Source: Bradyrhizobium lupini (GTDB lineage: Bacteria > Pseudomonadota > Alphaproteobacteria > Rhizobiales > Xanthobacteraceae). Taken from it: DNA of 64,000 nt. The position numbers and the translations under genes were made by a program. The notes under the pieces are model-generated. The model had not been told where the DNA came from and made no database searches. It saw only the letters and a list, made by a program, of their open reading frames with translations. Below, one piece after another: positions 56,177 through 64,000 of this stretch; position 1 is the stretch's first letter; each line of letters opens with the position of its first letter. The stretch covers positions 1 through 64,000 of the forward strand of contig NZ_CP162553.1 in the NCBI RefSeq assembly GCF_040939785.1, in the 5' to 3' direction.

Positions 56177-57211
56177 ATGACCATCAAAAACGACGTTGTC
56201 GAAGCCATCGGCAACACCCCGCTGATCAAGCTCAAGCGCGCTTCCGAACTGACCGGCTGCACCATCCTGGGCAAGGCCGAATTCATGAATCCCGGCCAGT
56301 CGGTGAAGGATCGCGCCGGCAAATGGATGATCCTCGAGGCCGAGAAGCGCGGCCAGCTCAAGCCCGGCGGTCTCGTCGTGGAATCGACCGCCGGCAATAC
56401 CGGCATCGGTCTTGCGGTCGTGGCCAGCGCCCGCGGCTACCGCACGCTGATCGTGATCCCGGAGACGCAGAGCCAGGAGAAGAAGGATTTTCTGAAGCTG
56501 TGCGGCGCCGAGCTGCTGGAATCGCCGGCCCTGCCCTATTCCAATCCGAACAATTACCAGCATGTCGGCCGCCGTCTTGCTGACGAGCTGCGCAAGACGG
56601 AGCCGAACGGCGTGCTGTTCGCCGACCAGTGGAACAACCTCGACAATGCGAAGGCGCATTACGAGTCCACAGGTCCCGAGATCTGGGAGCAGACCGGCGG
56701 CAAGATCGACGGCTTCGTCTGCTCCGTCGGCAGCGGCGGCACGCTGGCCGGCACCAGCCGCTTCCTGAAAGAGAAGAGCAAGGACGTCAGGATCGCCTGC
56801 GCCGACCCGCACGGCGCCGGCATGTATGAATATTTCAGAACGGGCGATGCCAAGGCGACGCCGGGCGGCTCGATCACCGAGGGCATCGGCCTCAACCGGG
56901 CGACCGCAATCGTCGAGAGTGCAAAGGTCGATGACGCCTATCTCATTCCCGATGCGGAAGCGGTGACGGTGATCTACGAACTGCTCCAGCACGAAGGCCT
57001 GTGCCTCGGCGGCTCGACCGGCATCAACGTTGCCGGCGCGATGCGTCTCGCAAAACAGCTCGGGCCCGGCAAGACGATCGTCACCGTGCTTTGCGATTCC
57101 GGCAGCCGTTACCAGTCGAAGCTGTTCAATGCGGACTTCATGCGCGCCAAGAGCCTTCCTGTGCCTGAATGGCTGGAGAAGCGCAGCAACATCAAGCTGC
57201 CGTTCGTCTAG
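56177..57211 (+). CDS. cysK: Cysteine synthase A (O-acetylserine sulfhydrylase)
   Basis: 344 residues from MTIKNDVVEAIGNTPLIKL. PLP-enzyme converting O-acetylserine and sulfide to cysteine. The Schiff-base Lys is in NPGQSVKDRAGKWMI, the substrate loop VVESTAGNTGIGLAVVA, and the phosphate-binding loop CSVGSGGTLAGTSRF. The C-terminal part has SGSRYQSKLFN (the Ser that holds the pyridine nitrogen lies in LCDSGSRY). A seven-codon-earlier ATG at 56156 exists but the start at 56177 fits the family. Convergent with the DUF805 gene. Intact. Confidence 0.94.
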   Translation: MTIKNDVVEAIGNTPLIKLKRASELTGCTILGKAEFMNPGQSVKDRAGKWMILEAEKRGQLKPGGLVVESTAGNTGIGLAVVASARGYRTLIVIPETQSQEKKDFLKLCGAELLESPALPYSNPNNYQHVGRRLADELRKTEPNGVLFADQWNNLDNAKAHYESTGPEIWEQTGGKIDGFVCSVGSGGTLAGTSRFLKEKSKDVRIACADPHGAGMYEYFRTGDAKATPGGSITEGIGLNRATAIVESAKVDDAYLIPDAEAVTVIYELLQHEGLCLGGSTGINVAGAMRLAKQLGPGKTIVTVLCDSGSRYQSKLFNADFMRAKSLPVPEWLEKRSNIKLPFV

Positions 57212-57232
57212 AACGTTCCGGAAGCCGGCCGT

Positions 57233-57766
57233 CTAGCTCCAGTTCGAGCGAGACGATCCCTGCGACACCCGCGCGAGGCGCTCGTTCGATAGCGAAGGCT
57301 TGTTCGCGCGTGTGCGCGGCGGGAGGGGAGCGCCGTAGGAGCCCTCGCTGTCGCCGCTCGGCCAGAACATGAGCGCGAGCATCAGCGCGAGGTTGACGAG
57401 CGCGCCGACCGCCGTTGCCTGGTGCTCCTCCCCGATCGCCCAGGCCGGAAACCGGCCCGCGACGACATGGTCGACGATCATGAGCGCGAACCAGGCAGGC
57501 ACCACGCAGACCGGATCCCAGCCGATGTCGCGGATGCGCATCGATTGCAGCGTGAGGGTCGCAACTCCGAAGAACACGATCGCGGCGATCATCGCCCAGC
57601 TCTTGGTGAGGTCTTCGGGTCGGATCGCGCCGGGCGAGGTGTTGTTCAGCACGGCCATTGCGATTGCAAAGCAGATCGCCGTCATCACGATCGCAAGCGC
57701 GACCGTCGCGAGGAAGAAATGCAATCGCCCGAGCCGGGCGTTCAAGCCGAAGACGAAACCGAGCAT
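57233..57766 (-). CDS. DUF805 integral membrane protein
   Basis: 177 residues from MLGFVFGLNARLGRLHFFLATVALA. Typical DUF805: a short N-terminal SGRIGR-like segment (NARLGRLHFFLAT), three to four hydrophobic helices (ALAIVMTAICFAIAMAVL, WAMIAAIVFFGVATLTL, VVPAWFALMIVDHVV, ALVNLALMLALMFWPSGD), the RIRDIGWDPV motif in the middle, and a basic low-complexity tail. Function unknown in the family. An ATG eight codons earlier is possible. Ends 22 bases from the convergent cysK stop. Confidence 0.85.
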   Translation of the reverse strand: MLGFVFGLNARLGRLHFFLATVALAIVMTAICFAIAMAVLNNTSPGAIRPEDLTKSWAMIAAIVFFGVATLTLQSMRIRDIGWDPVCVVPAWFALMIVDHVVAGRFPAWAIGEEHQATAVGALVNLALMLALMFWPSGDSEGSYGAPLPPRTRANKPSLSNERLARVSQGSSRSNWS

Positions 57767-57900
57767 TGGCGCACCCTTTTGGCGCCACATGCCCAGAGAT
57801 AGCTTTCGGAGCCATGAACCGGCACGGTCGCGGAGCGCCGCATGGTTTCCGGAGGACTAAGGTGGCCGGCGCAATTCGAGGCTCGCCTCACCCGGCACGG

Positions 57901-60141
57901 TCAGGCGCCCTCGCCGCCTTCGGAGGCCACAGCACAGTAGTCGCGCCAGAACTGGCGATAGCCCGCTTCGACCTCGCGCGTGTAGATTTCGACATTGCCG
58001 GCGGGGGACGCTGCGATCCGGGCCGGCAAGTCGCTGCGCAACCTCGCCAGATACGCCGGCTGCGCCGCATATTTGCAGGCGATCGCGGCATAGCCCTCGT
58101 CGTCCTCGGCGACCCAGTCGTCGAGACCGACCGCAGCCACGATCGAACCACCGGCACGCGACGAGGCGCCGTTGCCAAGCTTGGCCACGACCGGAACGCC
58201 CGCATAGAGCGATTCCCAGGTGCTGACGCCGCCGTTTTGCGGGAATGTATCGAGCGATATATCGACGTTCGCAAACGCCCGCAGGTGCTCGGGGCGCGGC
58301 GACGAGCCCAGGCAGGTGACATTCTCCTCGGCAACGCCCTGTGCCACGAACCGCGCGACCAAATTGTCGCGCAGTATGGGATCGTCAAGCAGAGTATGCT
58401 TGATGATGATCTTCGAACCCGTCACCTCGCGCATCACTTTCGACCACACCTCGATGGCCTCGTCTGAGATCTTGTAGATGCGGTTGAACACGCCGAAGGT
58501 GACATGGCCGTTGCGGAGCATGGGCGGCTCCGATGCAGGTAGATCCAAAATGGGATCGATCGTGATCAGGCACGGCAGGTCGTAGACCTTTTCAGCCAGC
58601 AGATGGCGCGCCGATTGCGGAATGAAGACCGGATCCGCGAGCACGTAGTCCATGGTCTGAAGGCCCGTGCCCGTGGCGTGACCAAACCCGGAGACTTGGA
58701 TCGGGGCCGGCTTGCGGGCGAAGACATGGAGCCTGTTGCCGGTCGTGTGCCCGGATACGTCGATCAGGATATCGACCTTGTCGGCCTGGATGCGATCGGC
58801 CAACTCGTCATCCGACATCTGCCAGGCGTCGACCCAGACATCCGCCGAGGACCTAAATGCGGCGGTCATCTCATCTCTTACCGGCGAGCACGAATAGCAG
58901 ACGATCTCAAACCTGGCGTGATCATGATGGCGCAGCACCGGCAACAGAGCGAACGCCGCCGAGTGATGCCAAAACTCGGCAGCAACATAGCCGACCACGA
59001 TCCGCCTGTCGGGATCAAGCTGCCGGGGGGCAAGAGTCCTTCGCGGCAACTTCGAGCCGATCGCGTCCCACCACTGCTTTCGTGCGGCCTGCTGAACCGC
59101 GAAATCGGCCTCGGAGAGATAGTCGAGGAAGAAGATCTTCCGGCCGATCAAGGATGCATCCGGCACAATGGCCAGCGCCGCATCGAGAAGCTCGATCGCC
59201 GACGCGATCTCTCCCTGATTTGCAAAACAAGCGCTCAGCAGCGCCATCGCGATCGCTGAGCGTGGATATTCCTCCAGCAACATGGTGCAGGCTAAAATCG
59301 CTTGCGCCGTGTTTCCCATGGCGAGCGCGACTTGTGCCTTCCCCTGCAAGGCCACCTCGAGCTTGGGCGCAAGCGCAAGGGCCGCGTCGAAATCCGCCGC
59401 CGCCTGTTCCAACCTCGACGTCTCAAGATTGAGCCGTCCACGGTTCGCCAGGATTTTCGCCGAGCCTGGCCTGATCGCGAGCGCCGCCTCCAGCGCGCCT
59501 TTGGCCTCGTCGAAGTTTTTGAGCTCGATATTGACCAAACCTTTGCCGACGAGCGCCTCGACGTTTCGCGGCTGAAACAACAGTGCGCGCTCGAAGCTCT
59601 GTTTGGCGCGATCAAGCTGGCGCAGCGCGAGCTCTGCCAGGCCGCGATTGCAAAGCGCATCGGCATGATCGGGCTTCAGCCCGATCGCGCGATCGTACAG
59701 TTCGATAGCCTGCTCGACGCGGTTTAGATGCAACAAGGTATTGCCGAGATTGGCCAAGGCCATCGGGAAGCTGGGCTTCAACGCGATGGCTCTCTCCAGG
59801 GACGTACGCGCGTCCTCATATTCCCCAAGTGCGAAATGCGTGGCTCCCAAATCGGAAAAAGCCTGTGCCGAGCGTGGGTCGACCGTCACGGCATATTTGA
59901 GGGCCTGTTTCGCTGCCTCGAAGTGTCGGCTCGCGAACGCGCCCAAGCCAAGCAGGTGCAAGGCGCCGAAATGCTCCGGAAGTTCATTCAGGATCTGGCG
60001 GCAGAGCGCCTCGGTCTCCGCATACCGGCCCTGGCCATAGGCCGCATTCGCGGTCGAAATGATCGCGTCCGCCTGCTTCTTCAATTTCTTCTGCAATCGC
60101 GCGTTCTGGAACGCGCGCGCGCCGGCGCCGCTGCTCTGCAA
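57901..60141 (-). CDS. TPR-containing O-GlcNAc-transferase-like protein (GT41), copy 1
   Basis: 746 residues from a TTG start (QSSGAGARAFQNARLQKKLKKQADAI) with GGAGAG six bases before it. Residues about 25-335 are TPR repeats (e.g. ALHLLGLGAFASRHFEAAKQALKYAVTVDP; ALCNRGLAELALRQLDRAKQSFERALLFQP). Residues about 390-735 form the GT41 domain: RIVVGYVAAEFWHHSAAFALLPVLRHHD, ILIDVSGHTTGNRLHVFARKPAPIQVSGFGHATGTGLQTMDYVLADPVFIP (catalytic His in SGHTTG), VTFGVFNRIYKISD, and DISLDTFPQNGGVSTWESLYAGVPVVAKLG. Probable cytoplasmic protein glycosylase; the acceptor is unknown. Intact. Downstream of copy 2 by 113 bases. Confidence 0.9.
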   Translation of the reverse strand: MQSSGAGARAFQNARLQKKLKKQADAIISTANAAYGQGRYAETEALCRQILNELPEHFGALHLLGLGAFASRHFEAAKQALKYAVTVDPRSAQAFSDLGATHFALGEYEDARTSLERAIALKPSFPMALANLGNTLLHLNRVEQAIELYDRAIGLKPDHADALCNRGLAELALRQLDRAKQSFERALLFQPRNVEALVGKGLVNIELKNFDEAKGALEAALAIRPGSAKILANRGRLNLETSRLEQAAADFDAALALAPKLEVALQGKAQVALAMGNTAQAILACTMLLEEYPRSAIAMALLSACFANQGEIASAIELLDAALAIVPDASLIGRKIFFLDYLSEADFAVQQAARKQWWDAIGSKLPRRTLAPRQLDPDRRIVVGYVAAEFWHHSAAFALLPVLRHHDHARFEIVCYSCSPVRDEMTAAFRSSADVWVDAWQMSDDELADRIQADKVDILIDVSGHTTGNRLHVFARKPAPIQVSGFGHATGTGLQTMDYVLADPVFIPQSARHLLAEKVYDLPCLITIDPILDLPASEPPMLRNGHVTFGVFNRIYKISDEAIEVWSKVMREVTGSKIIIKHTLLDDPILRDNLVARFVAQGVAEENVTCLGSSPRPEHLRAFANVDISLDTFPQNGGVSTWESLYAGVPVVAKLGNGASSRAGGSIVAAVGLDDWVAEDDEGYAAIACKYAAQPAYLARLRSDLPARIAASPAGNVEIYTREVEAGYRQFWRDYCAVASEGGEGA

Positions 60142-60254
60142 GGATTCTCTCCGGAGGATGCCCGAGACGATTCTAGCTGATTCGCGGCCAGAGCCGCCGG
60201 TTTAGGCGGCCCGGCAATCCCCCGGAAGATGCCGGTGCCCAACCCGGGCCTCGC

Positions 60255-62495
60255 CTACGCAACGTCAGCGTTATCCGCGGCGGCGGCACAATAGTCGCGC
60301 CAGAACTTTCGGTAACCCGCCTCGAGCTCCCGCGTGTAGGTCTCGACATTGCCGGCGGGCGAAGCCGCGATCCGGGCCGGCAATTCCGTGCGCAATTTCG
60401 CCAGATAATCGGGCTGTGACGCAAACCTGCGAGCAATCTCGACATAGCCATTGTCATCTTCGGCCACCCAGTCGCCGAGGCCGACGGCAGTCACGATAGA
60501 GGCGCCGGCACGCGAGGAGGCCCCGATGCCGAGCTTGGCCACGACGGGAACGCCCTTGTAGAGAGATTCCCAGGTGCTGATGCCGCCATTTTGCGGGAAC
60601 GTGTCGAGGGACATATCGACCTGGGCGAAAGCCGCCAGATGGTCGTCGCGCGAGGTGGTGCCGAGGCAGGTGATGTTCTCCTCGACAACGCCCTGCGCGA
60701 GGAAACGCGCGACCAGACTATCGCGCAGCAGGGGATCATCGAGCAGACCATGCTTGAGGACCATCTTCGATCCCGGCAACTCCCGCATGATGCGCGACCA
60801 CACACGGATCGCATCATCCGATATTTTGTAGATGCGGTTGAACACGCCAAAGGTGACGTAGCCGTTGCGGAGCATCGGCAGCTCCGAAGGCGCCAGATCC
60901 GAGACAGGCTCCATGGTGATCAGACACGGCAGATCGTAGATTTTCTCGGCAAACAGATGCCGAACCGACGGCGGAATGAAAATGGGATCCGCGAGCACGT
61001 AGTCCATAATCGGCATGCCTGTGCCCGTCGCGTGTCCGAAGCCAGTGGCCTGGATCGGGGCCGGCTTACGCGCAAAACACTGCAGCCTGTTACCGGTCGT
61101 GTGGCCCGAAACGTCGATCAGGATGTCGACATTGTCGGCCTGGATACGATCGGCGAGTTCGTCGTCCGAAAGCCCCCAGGCATCGACCCAGACGTCGGCC
61201 AATGATTTGAACATGGCGGTGTACTCGTCCGCGCCCGGCCATGAGTAGTAGCAGATGATTTCAAATTTAGTGTGATCATGATGGCGCAGCACTGGCAGCA
61301 GCGTGAGCCCCGCGGAGTGCTGCCGGAATTCGGCAGCGACATAGCCGACCACGATCCGCTTTTCCGGGTCCAGCGGCCGCTTCGGCAACTCCCTTCGCGG
61401 CTGCTTGGAGCCGATCTGGTCCCACCAGGATTTTCGCACCGCCTGCTGGACCACGAAATCGGCCTCGGCGCGGTAGTCCTCCAGGAAGATCTTTCCTCTG
61501 ATCGCATCCCCATAGTCCGGCCGGACTGCCAGCGCGCGATCGAGATACTCGATCGCTGCGTCCATGTCCCCCTGGTTCGAATAAGAGAAGCCCATCAGCG
61601 CCAGCCCCACCTCGGAGCGCGGATTTTGCTCGATCAGGGCCGTTGCGGCTGCCATCGCCTGCGCGGTCTTTCCCATGACGAGGCAGGCCTGGGCCTTGCC
61701 GCGTAGCGCCAGCTCGAGCTTGGGCGAGATCGCAAGCGCCGCCTCGAAATCCGCAAGCGCGGGCTCCAGGCGCTGCAACTCGTAACTGAGCCGCCCGCGT
61801 TGGGCCACGATCCTCGGCGAGCCGGGCTTGATCGCCAGCGCCATGGCAAATTTGGCGGCCGCCTCGTCGTGGTGCCGCAGCTCCATGCTGACCATGCCGC
61901 TGCCGACGATAGCCTCGGCGTGACGGGGCTGAAACAGCAGGGCGCGGTCGAAGCTTTCCTTGGCGCGCATGATCTGTCCAAGCACAATCTCGACCATACC
62001 GCGATTGCAGAACGCGTCGGCATAATCCGGCTTGATCTTGATGGCGCGCTCATGCAGCTCGAGCGCCTGTTCGTACTGCCCCAGATGCATCAGCGTGTTG
62101 CCGAGGTTGGTCAGCGCGACCGCAAAATTCGGCTTTAGCGCGATGGCCCTCTCCTGGCACCGCCGCGCCTCCTCGTAATTGCCGAGATCGAAATGCACGG
62201 TCGCGAGGTTGTTATGGGCATCGTGCAGGCGCGGATCGAGCACAATCACGCGCTTGAGCAGCTGTTGCGCCTCCTCCAGGCGCCGGCCGTCATGCGCGCA
62301 CATGCCGAGCAGGTGCAGAGCGTCGACATGATCGGGCAGCGCTTTAAGGATCTCCCGGCAGAGTGCTTCAGTCTCAGCATATCGGCCCTGGCCATAGGCG
62401 GTAGCCGCGGCGGAGAGGACGGCGTCCGCCTGCTTCATCAATTTCTTCTGCAATCGCGCGTTCTGGAATGCGCGCGCGCCGCCGCTGCTCTGCAA
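60255..62495 (-). CDS. TPR-containing O-GlcNAc-transferase-like protein (GT41), copy 2
   Basis: 746 residues with the same layout as copy 1: TTG start (QSSGGARAFQNARLQKKLMKQADAV) and GGAGAGA ribosome site, TPR region to about 335, GT41 domain after. GT41 landmarks: RIVVGYVAAEFRQHSAGLTLLPVLRHHD, ILIDVSGHTTGNRLQCFARKPAPIQATGFGHATGTGMPIMDYVLADPIFIP, MSLDTFPQNGGISTWESLYKGVPVVAKLG. It differs from the others at many positions throughout, and clearly more than copies 1 and 3 differ in the catalytic domain. Intact. Confidence 0.9.
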   Translation of the reverse strand: MQSSGGARAFQNARLQKKLMKQADAVLSAAATAYGQGRYAETEALCREILKALPDHVDALHLLGMCAHDGRRLEEAQQLLKRVIVLDPRLHDAHNNLATVHFDLGNYEEARRCQERAIALKPNFAVALTNLGNTLMHLGQYEQALELHERAIKIKPDYADAFCNRGMVEIVLGQIMRAKESFDRALLFQPRHAEAIVGSGMVSMELRHHDEAAAKFAMALAIKPGSPRIVAQRGRLSYELQRLEPALADFEAALAISPKLELALRGKAQACLVMGKTAQAMAAATALIEQNPRSEVGLALMGFSYSNQGDMDAAIEYLDRALAVRPDYGDAIRGKIFLEDYRAEADFVVQQAVRKSWWDQIGSKQPRRELPKRPLDPEKRIVVGYVAAEFRQHSAGLTLLPVLRHHDHTKFEIICYYSWPGADEYTAMFKSLADVWVDAWGLSDDELADRIQADNVDILIDVSGHTTGNRLQCFARKPAPIQATGFGHATGTGMPIMDYVLADPIFIPPSVRHLFAEKIYDLPCLITMEPVSDLAPSELPMLRNGYVTFGVFNRIYKISDDAIRVWSRIMRELPGSKMVLKHGLLDDPLLRDSLVARFLAQGVVEENITCLGTTSRDDHLAAFAQVDMSLDTFPQNGGISTWESLYKGVPVVAKLGIGASSRAGASIVTAVGLGDWVAEDDNGYVEIARRFASQPDYLAKLRTELPARIAASPAGNVETYTRELEAGYRKFWRDYCAAAADNADVA

Positions 62496-62621
62496 GGTGT
62501 CTCTCCGGAAGATGGCCCGGGGCAGAGTTCTAACTGATTCGCAAGCCCGACCTGCCGGTCAGCTGGCATGGTGACACCCCCGGGATTTCCCGGGGCTCAG
62601 CGGCCCGGCGCTGCCGGTCCC

Positions 62622-64000
62622 CTACGCAACCTCGCTGCCTTCGACAGCCGCGGCACAGTAGTCGCGCCAGAACTGGCGATAGCCCGCTTCGACCTCGCGC
62701 GTGTAGATTTCGACATTGCCGGCGGGGGACGCTGCGATTCGGGCCGGCAAGCCGCTGCGCAACCTCGCCAGATACGCCGGCTGCGCCGCATATTTGCAGG
62801 CGATCGCGGCATAGCCCTCGTCGTCCTGCGCGATCCAGTCGTCGAGACCGACCGCAGCCACGATCGAACCACCGGCACGCGACGAGGCGCCGTTGCCGAG
62901 CTTGGCCACGACCGGAACGCCGGCATAGAGCGATTCCCAGGTGCTGACGCCGCCATTTTGCGGGAACGTGTCGAGCGATATGTCGACGTTCGCAAAGGCC
63001 GCGCAGGTGCTCGGGGCGCGGCGACGAGCCCAGGCAGGTGACATTCTCCTCGGCAACGCCCTGTGCCACGAACCGCGCGACCAAATTGTCGCGCAACATG
63101 GGATCGTCAAGCAGGGTATGTTTGACGATGATCTTCGAACCGGTCACTTCGCGCATCAATTTCGACCACACCCGGATGGCCTCGTCCGAGATCTTGTAGA
63201 TGCGGTTGAACACGCCGAAGGTGACATGGCCGTTGCGGAGCATGGGCGGCTCCGATGCAGGTAGATCCAAAATGGGATCGATCGTGATCAGGCACGGCAG
63301 GTCGTAGACCTTTTCAGCCAGCAGATGGCGCGCCGATTGCGGAATGAAGACGGGATCCGCGAGCACGTAGTCCATGGTCTGAAGGCCCGTGCCCGTGGCG
63401 TGACCAAACCCCGAGACCTGGATCGGGGCCGGCTTGCGGGCGAAGACATGGAGCCTGTTGCCGGTCGTGTGCCCGGATACGTCGATCAGGATATCGACCT
63501 TGTCGGCCTGAATGCGATCGGCCAGTTCGTCGTCCGACATCTGCCAGGCGTCGACCCAGACGTCCGCCGAGGACCTGAATGCGGCGGTCATCTCATCTCT
63601 TACCGGCGAGCACGAATAGCAGACGATCTCGAACCTGGCATGATCATGATGGCGCAGCACCGGCAACAGAGCGAACGCTGCCGAGTGGTTCCTCAATTCG
63701 GAAGCGACATATCCGATCAAAATCCGCTTGTCCGGATCAAGCGTGCGGGGCGCCAACGCCCTTTGCGCCAATTTGGCGCCGATCGCGTCCCACCATTGTT
63801 TTCGCGCAGCCTGCTGAACCGAAAAATCGGCCTCCGGGAGATAGTCCAGGAAGAATATCTTGCGCCCGATCAAGTCCGCATAATCAGGCGCCATTGCCAG
63901 CCCGGCGTCGAGATGTTCGAGCGCCGTCGCGATGTCTCCCTGGCTCGCATAGCAGGAAGCCAGGAGCGCAATTCCGATGTCGGACCGCGGATTTTCCTCC
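62622..64000 (-). CDS. TPR-containing O-GlcNAc-transferase-like protein (GT41), copy 3, partial
   Basis: The 5' end lies beyond the right edge. Visible TPR tail: ENPRSDIGIALLASCYASQG, TALEHLDAGLAMAPDYADLIGRKIFFLDYLPEAD. Then the GT41 domain: ILIGYVASELRNHSAAFALLPVLRHHD and ILIDVSGHTTGNRLHVFARKPAPIQVSGFGHATGTGLQTMDYVLADPVFIP, almost the same as copy 1. A frame break near 63003 (extra base in GCCGCGCAGG against GCCCGCAGG in copy 1) puts the last 130 residues in another frame, ending at 62622. Real stop inferred by alignment with copy 1. Confidence 0.88.

Noticed and set aside
1..64000. CRISPR arrays, insertion sequences, prophage or rRNA genes
   Set aside because: No regularly spaced repeats, transposases, integrases or rRNA segments were seen. 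The repeated texts found are intergenic palindromes and the OGT copies.

Overview
The window reads as a chromosomal segment of a high-GC alphaproteobacterium of the Bradyrhizobium / Nitrobacteraceae group. Support comes from the dusB-ntrB-ntrC-ntrY-ntrX-hfq-hflX block, a fused ispDF gene, a PopZ-like polar protein, GTG/TTG starts, and short palindromic intergenic repeats of the kind scattered through Bradyrhizobium genomes. The species cannot be named from the sequence alone.

Layout. 1-3.4 kb: iron uptake (PepSY membrane protein and TonB-dependent siderophore receptor). 3.6-5.4 kb: a MetNI-type ABC importer behind a possible leader peptide. 5.6-8.8 kb: a DASS anion transporter, an enoyl-CoA hydratase and a secreted protein. 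8.9-10.5 kb: a cobalt-type nitrile hydratase operon. 10.7-13.8 kb: queC, mazG, hflX. 13.8-22.2 kb: hfq and the nitrogen two-component systems NtrXY and NtrBC with dusB. 22.4-29.8 kb: ispDF, cinA, ratA, lipA, mpg, valS. 29.9-34.3 kb: popZ, tolC, a PIMT-like methyltransferase, a tRNA-Asn and small genes. 34.3-35.3 kb: a gene-free block of dispersed repeats. 35.3-42.1 kb: RidA, two acetamidase/formamidase units (one fused to an AraC-type regulator), and a polar amino-acid ABC importer. 42.5-46.2 kb: small genes, tRNA-Cys, a Wzm/Wzt-like exporter and a DTW-domain protein. 46.3-55.5 kb: a complete tripartite RND efflux operon with two pump subunits. 56.2-57.8 kb: cysteine synthase and a DUF805 protein. 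57.9 kb to the right edge: three tandem TPR-OGT (GT41) genes.

Nitrogen is the recurring theme. Nitrile hydratase makes amides, acetamidase/formamidase releases ammonia from small amides, an amino-acid importer sits next to one of the amidases, and NtrBC/NtrXY lie between. A GCAC-N7-GTGC palindrome just upstream of dusB-ntrBC fits an NtrC site.

Sequence quality matters. About 19 reading-frame breaks fall in the first 10 kb, about five more by 25 kb, and very few after that. Where the break can be worked out it is usually one missing base in a short homopolymer, and it often hits a gene expected to be intact (ntrX, ntrY, ntrB, hflX, ratA). I therefore treat most broken genes as real genes carrying sequencing errors. 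The unusual ABC-acetamidase read-through is suspect for the same reason.
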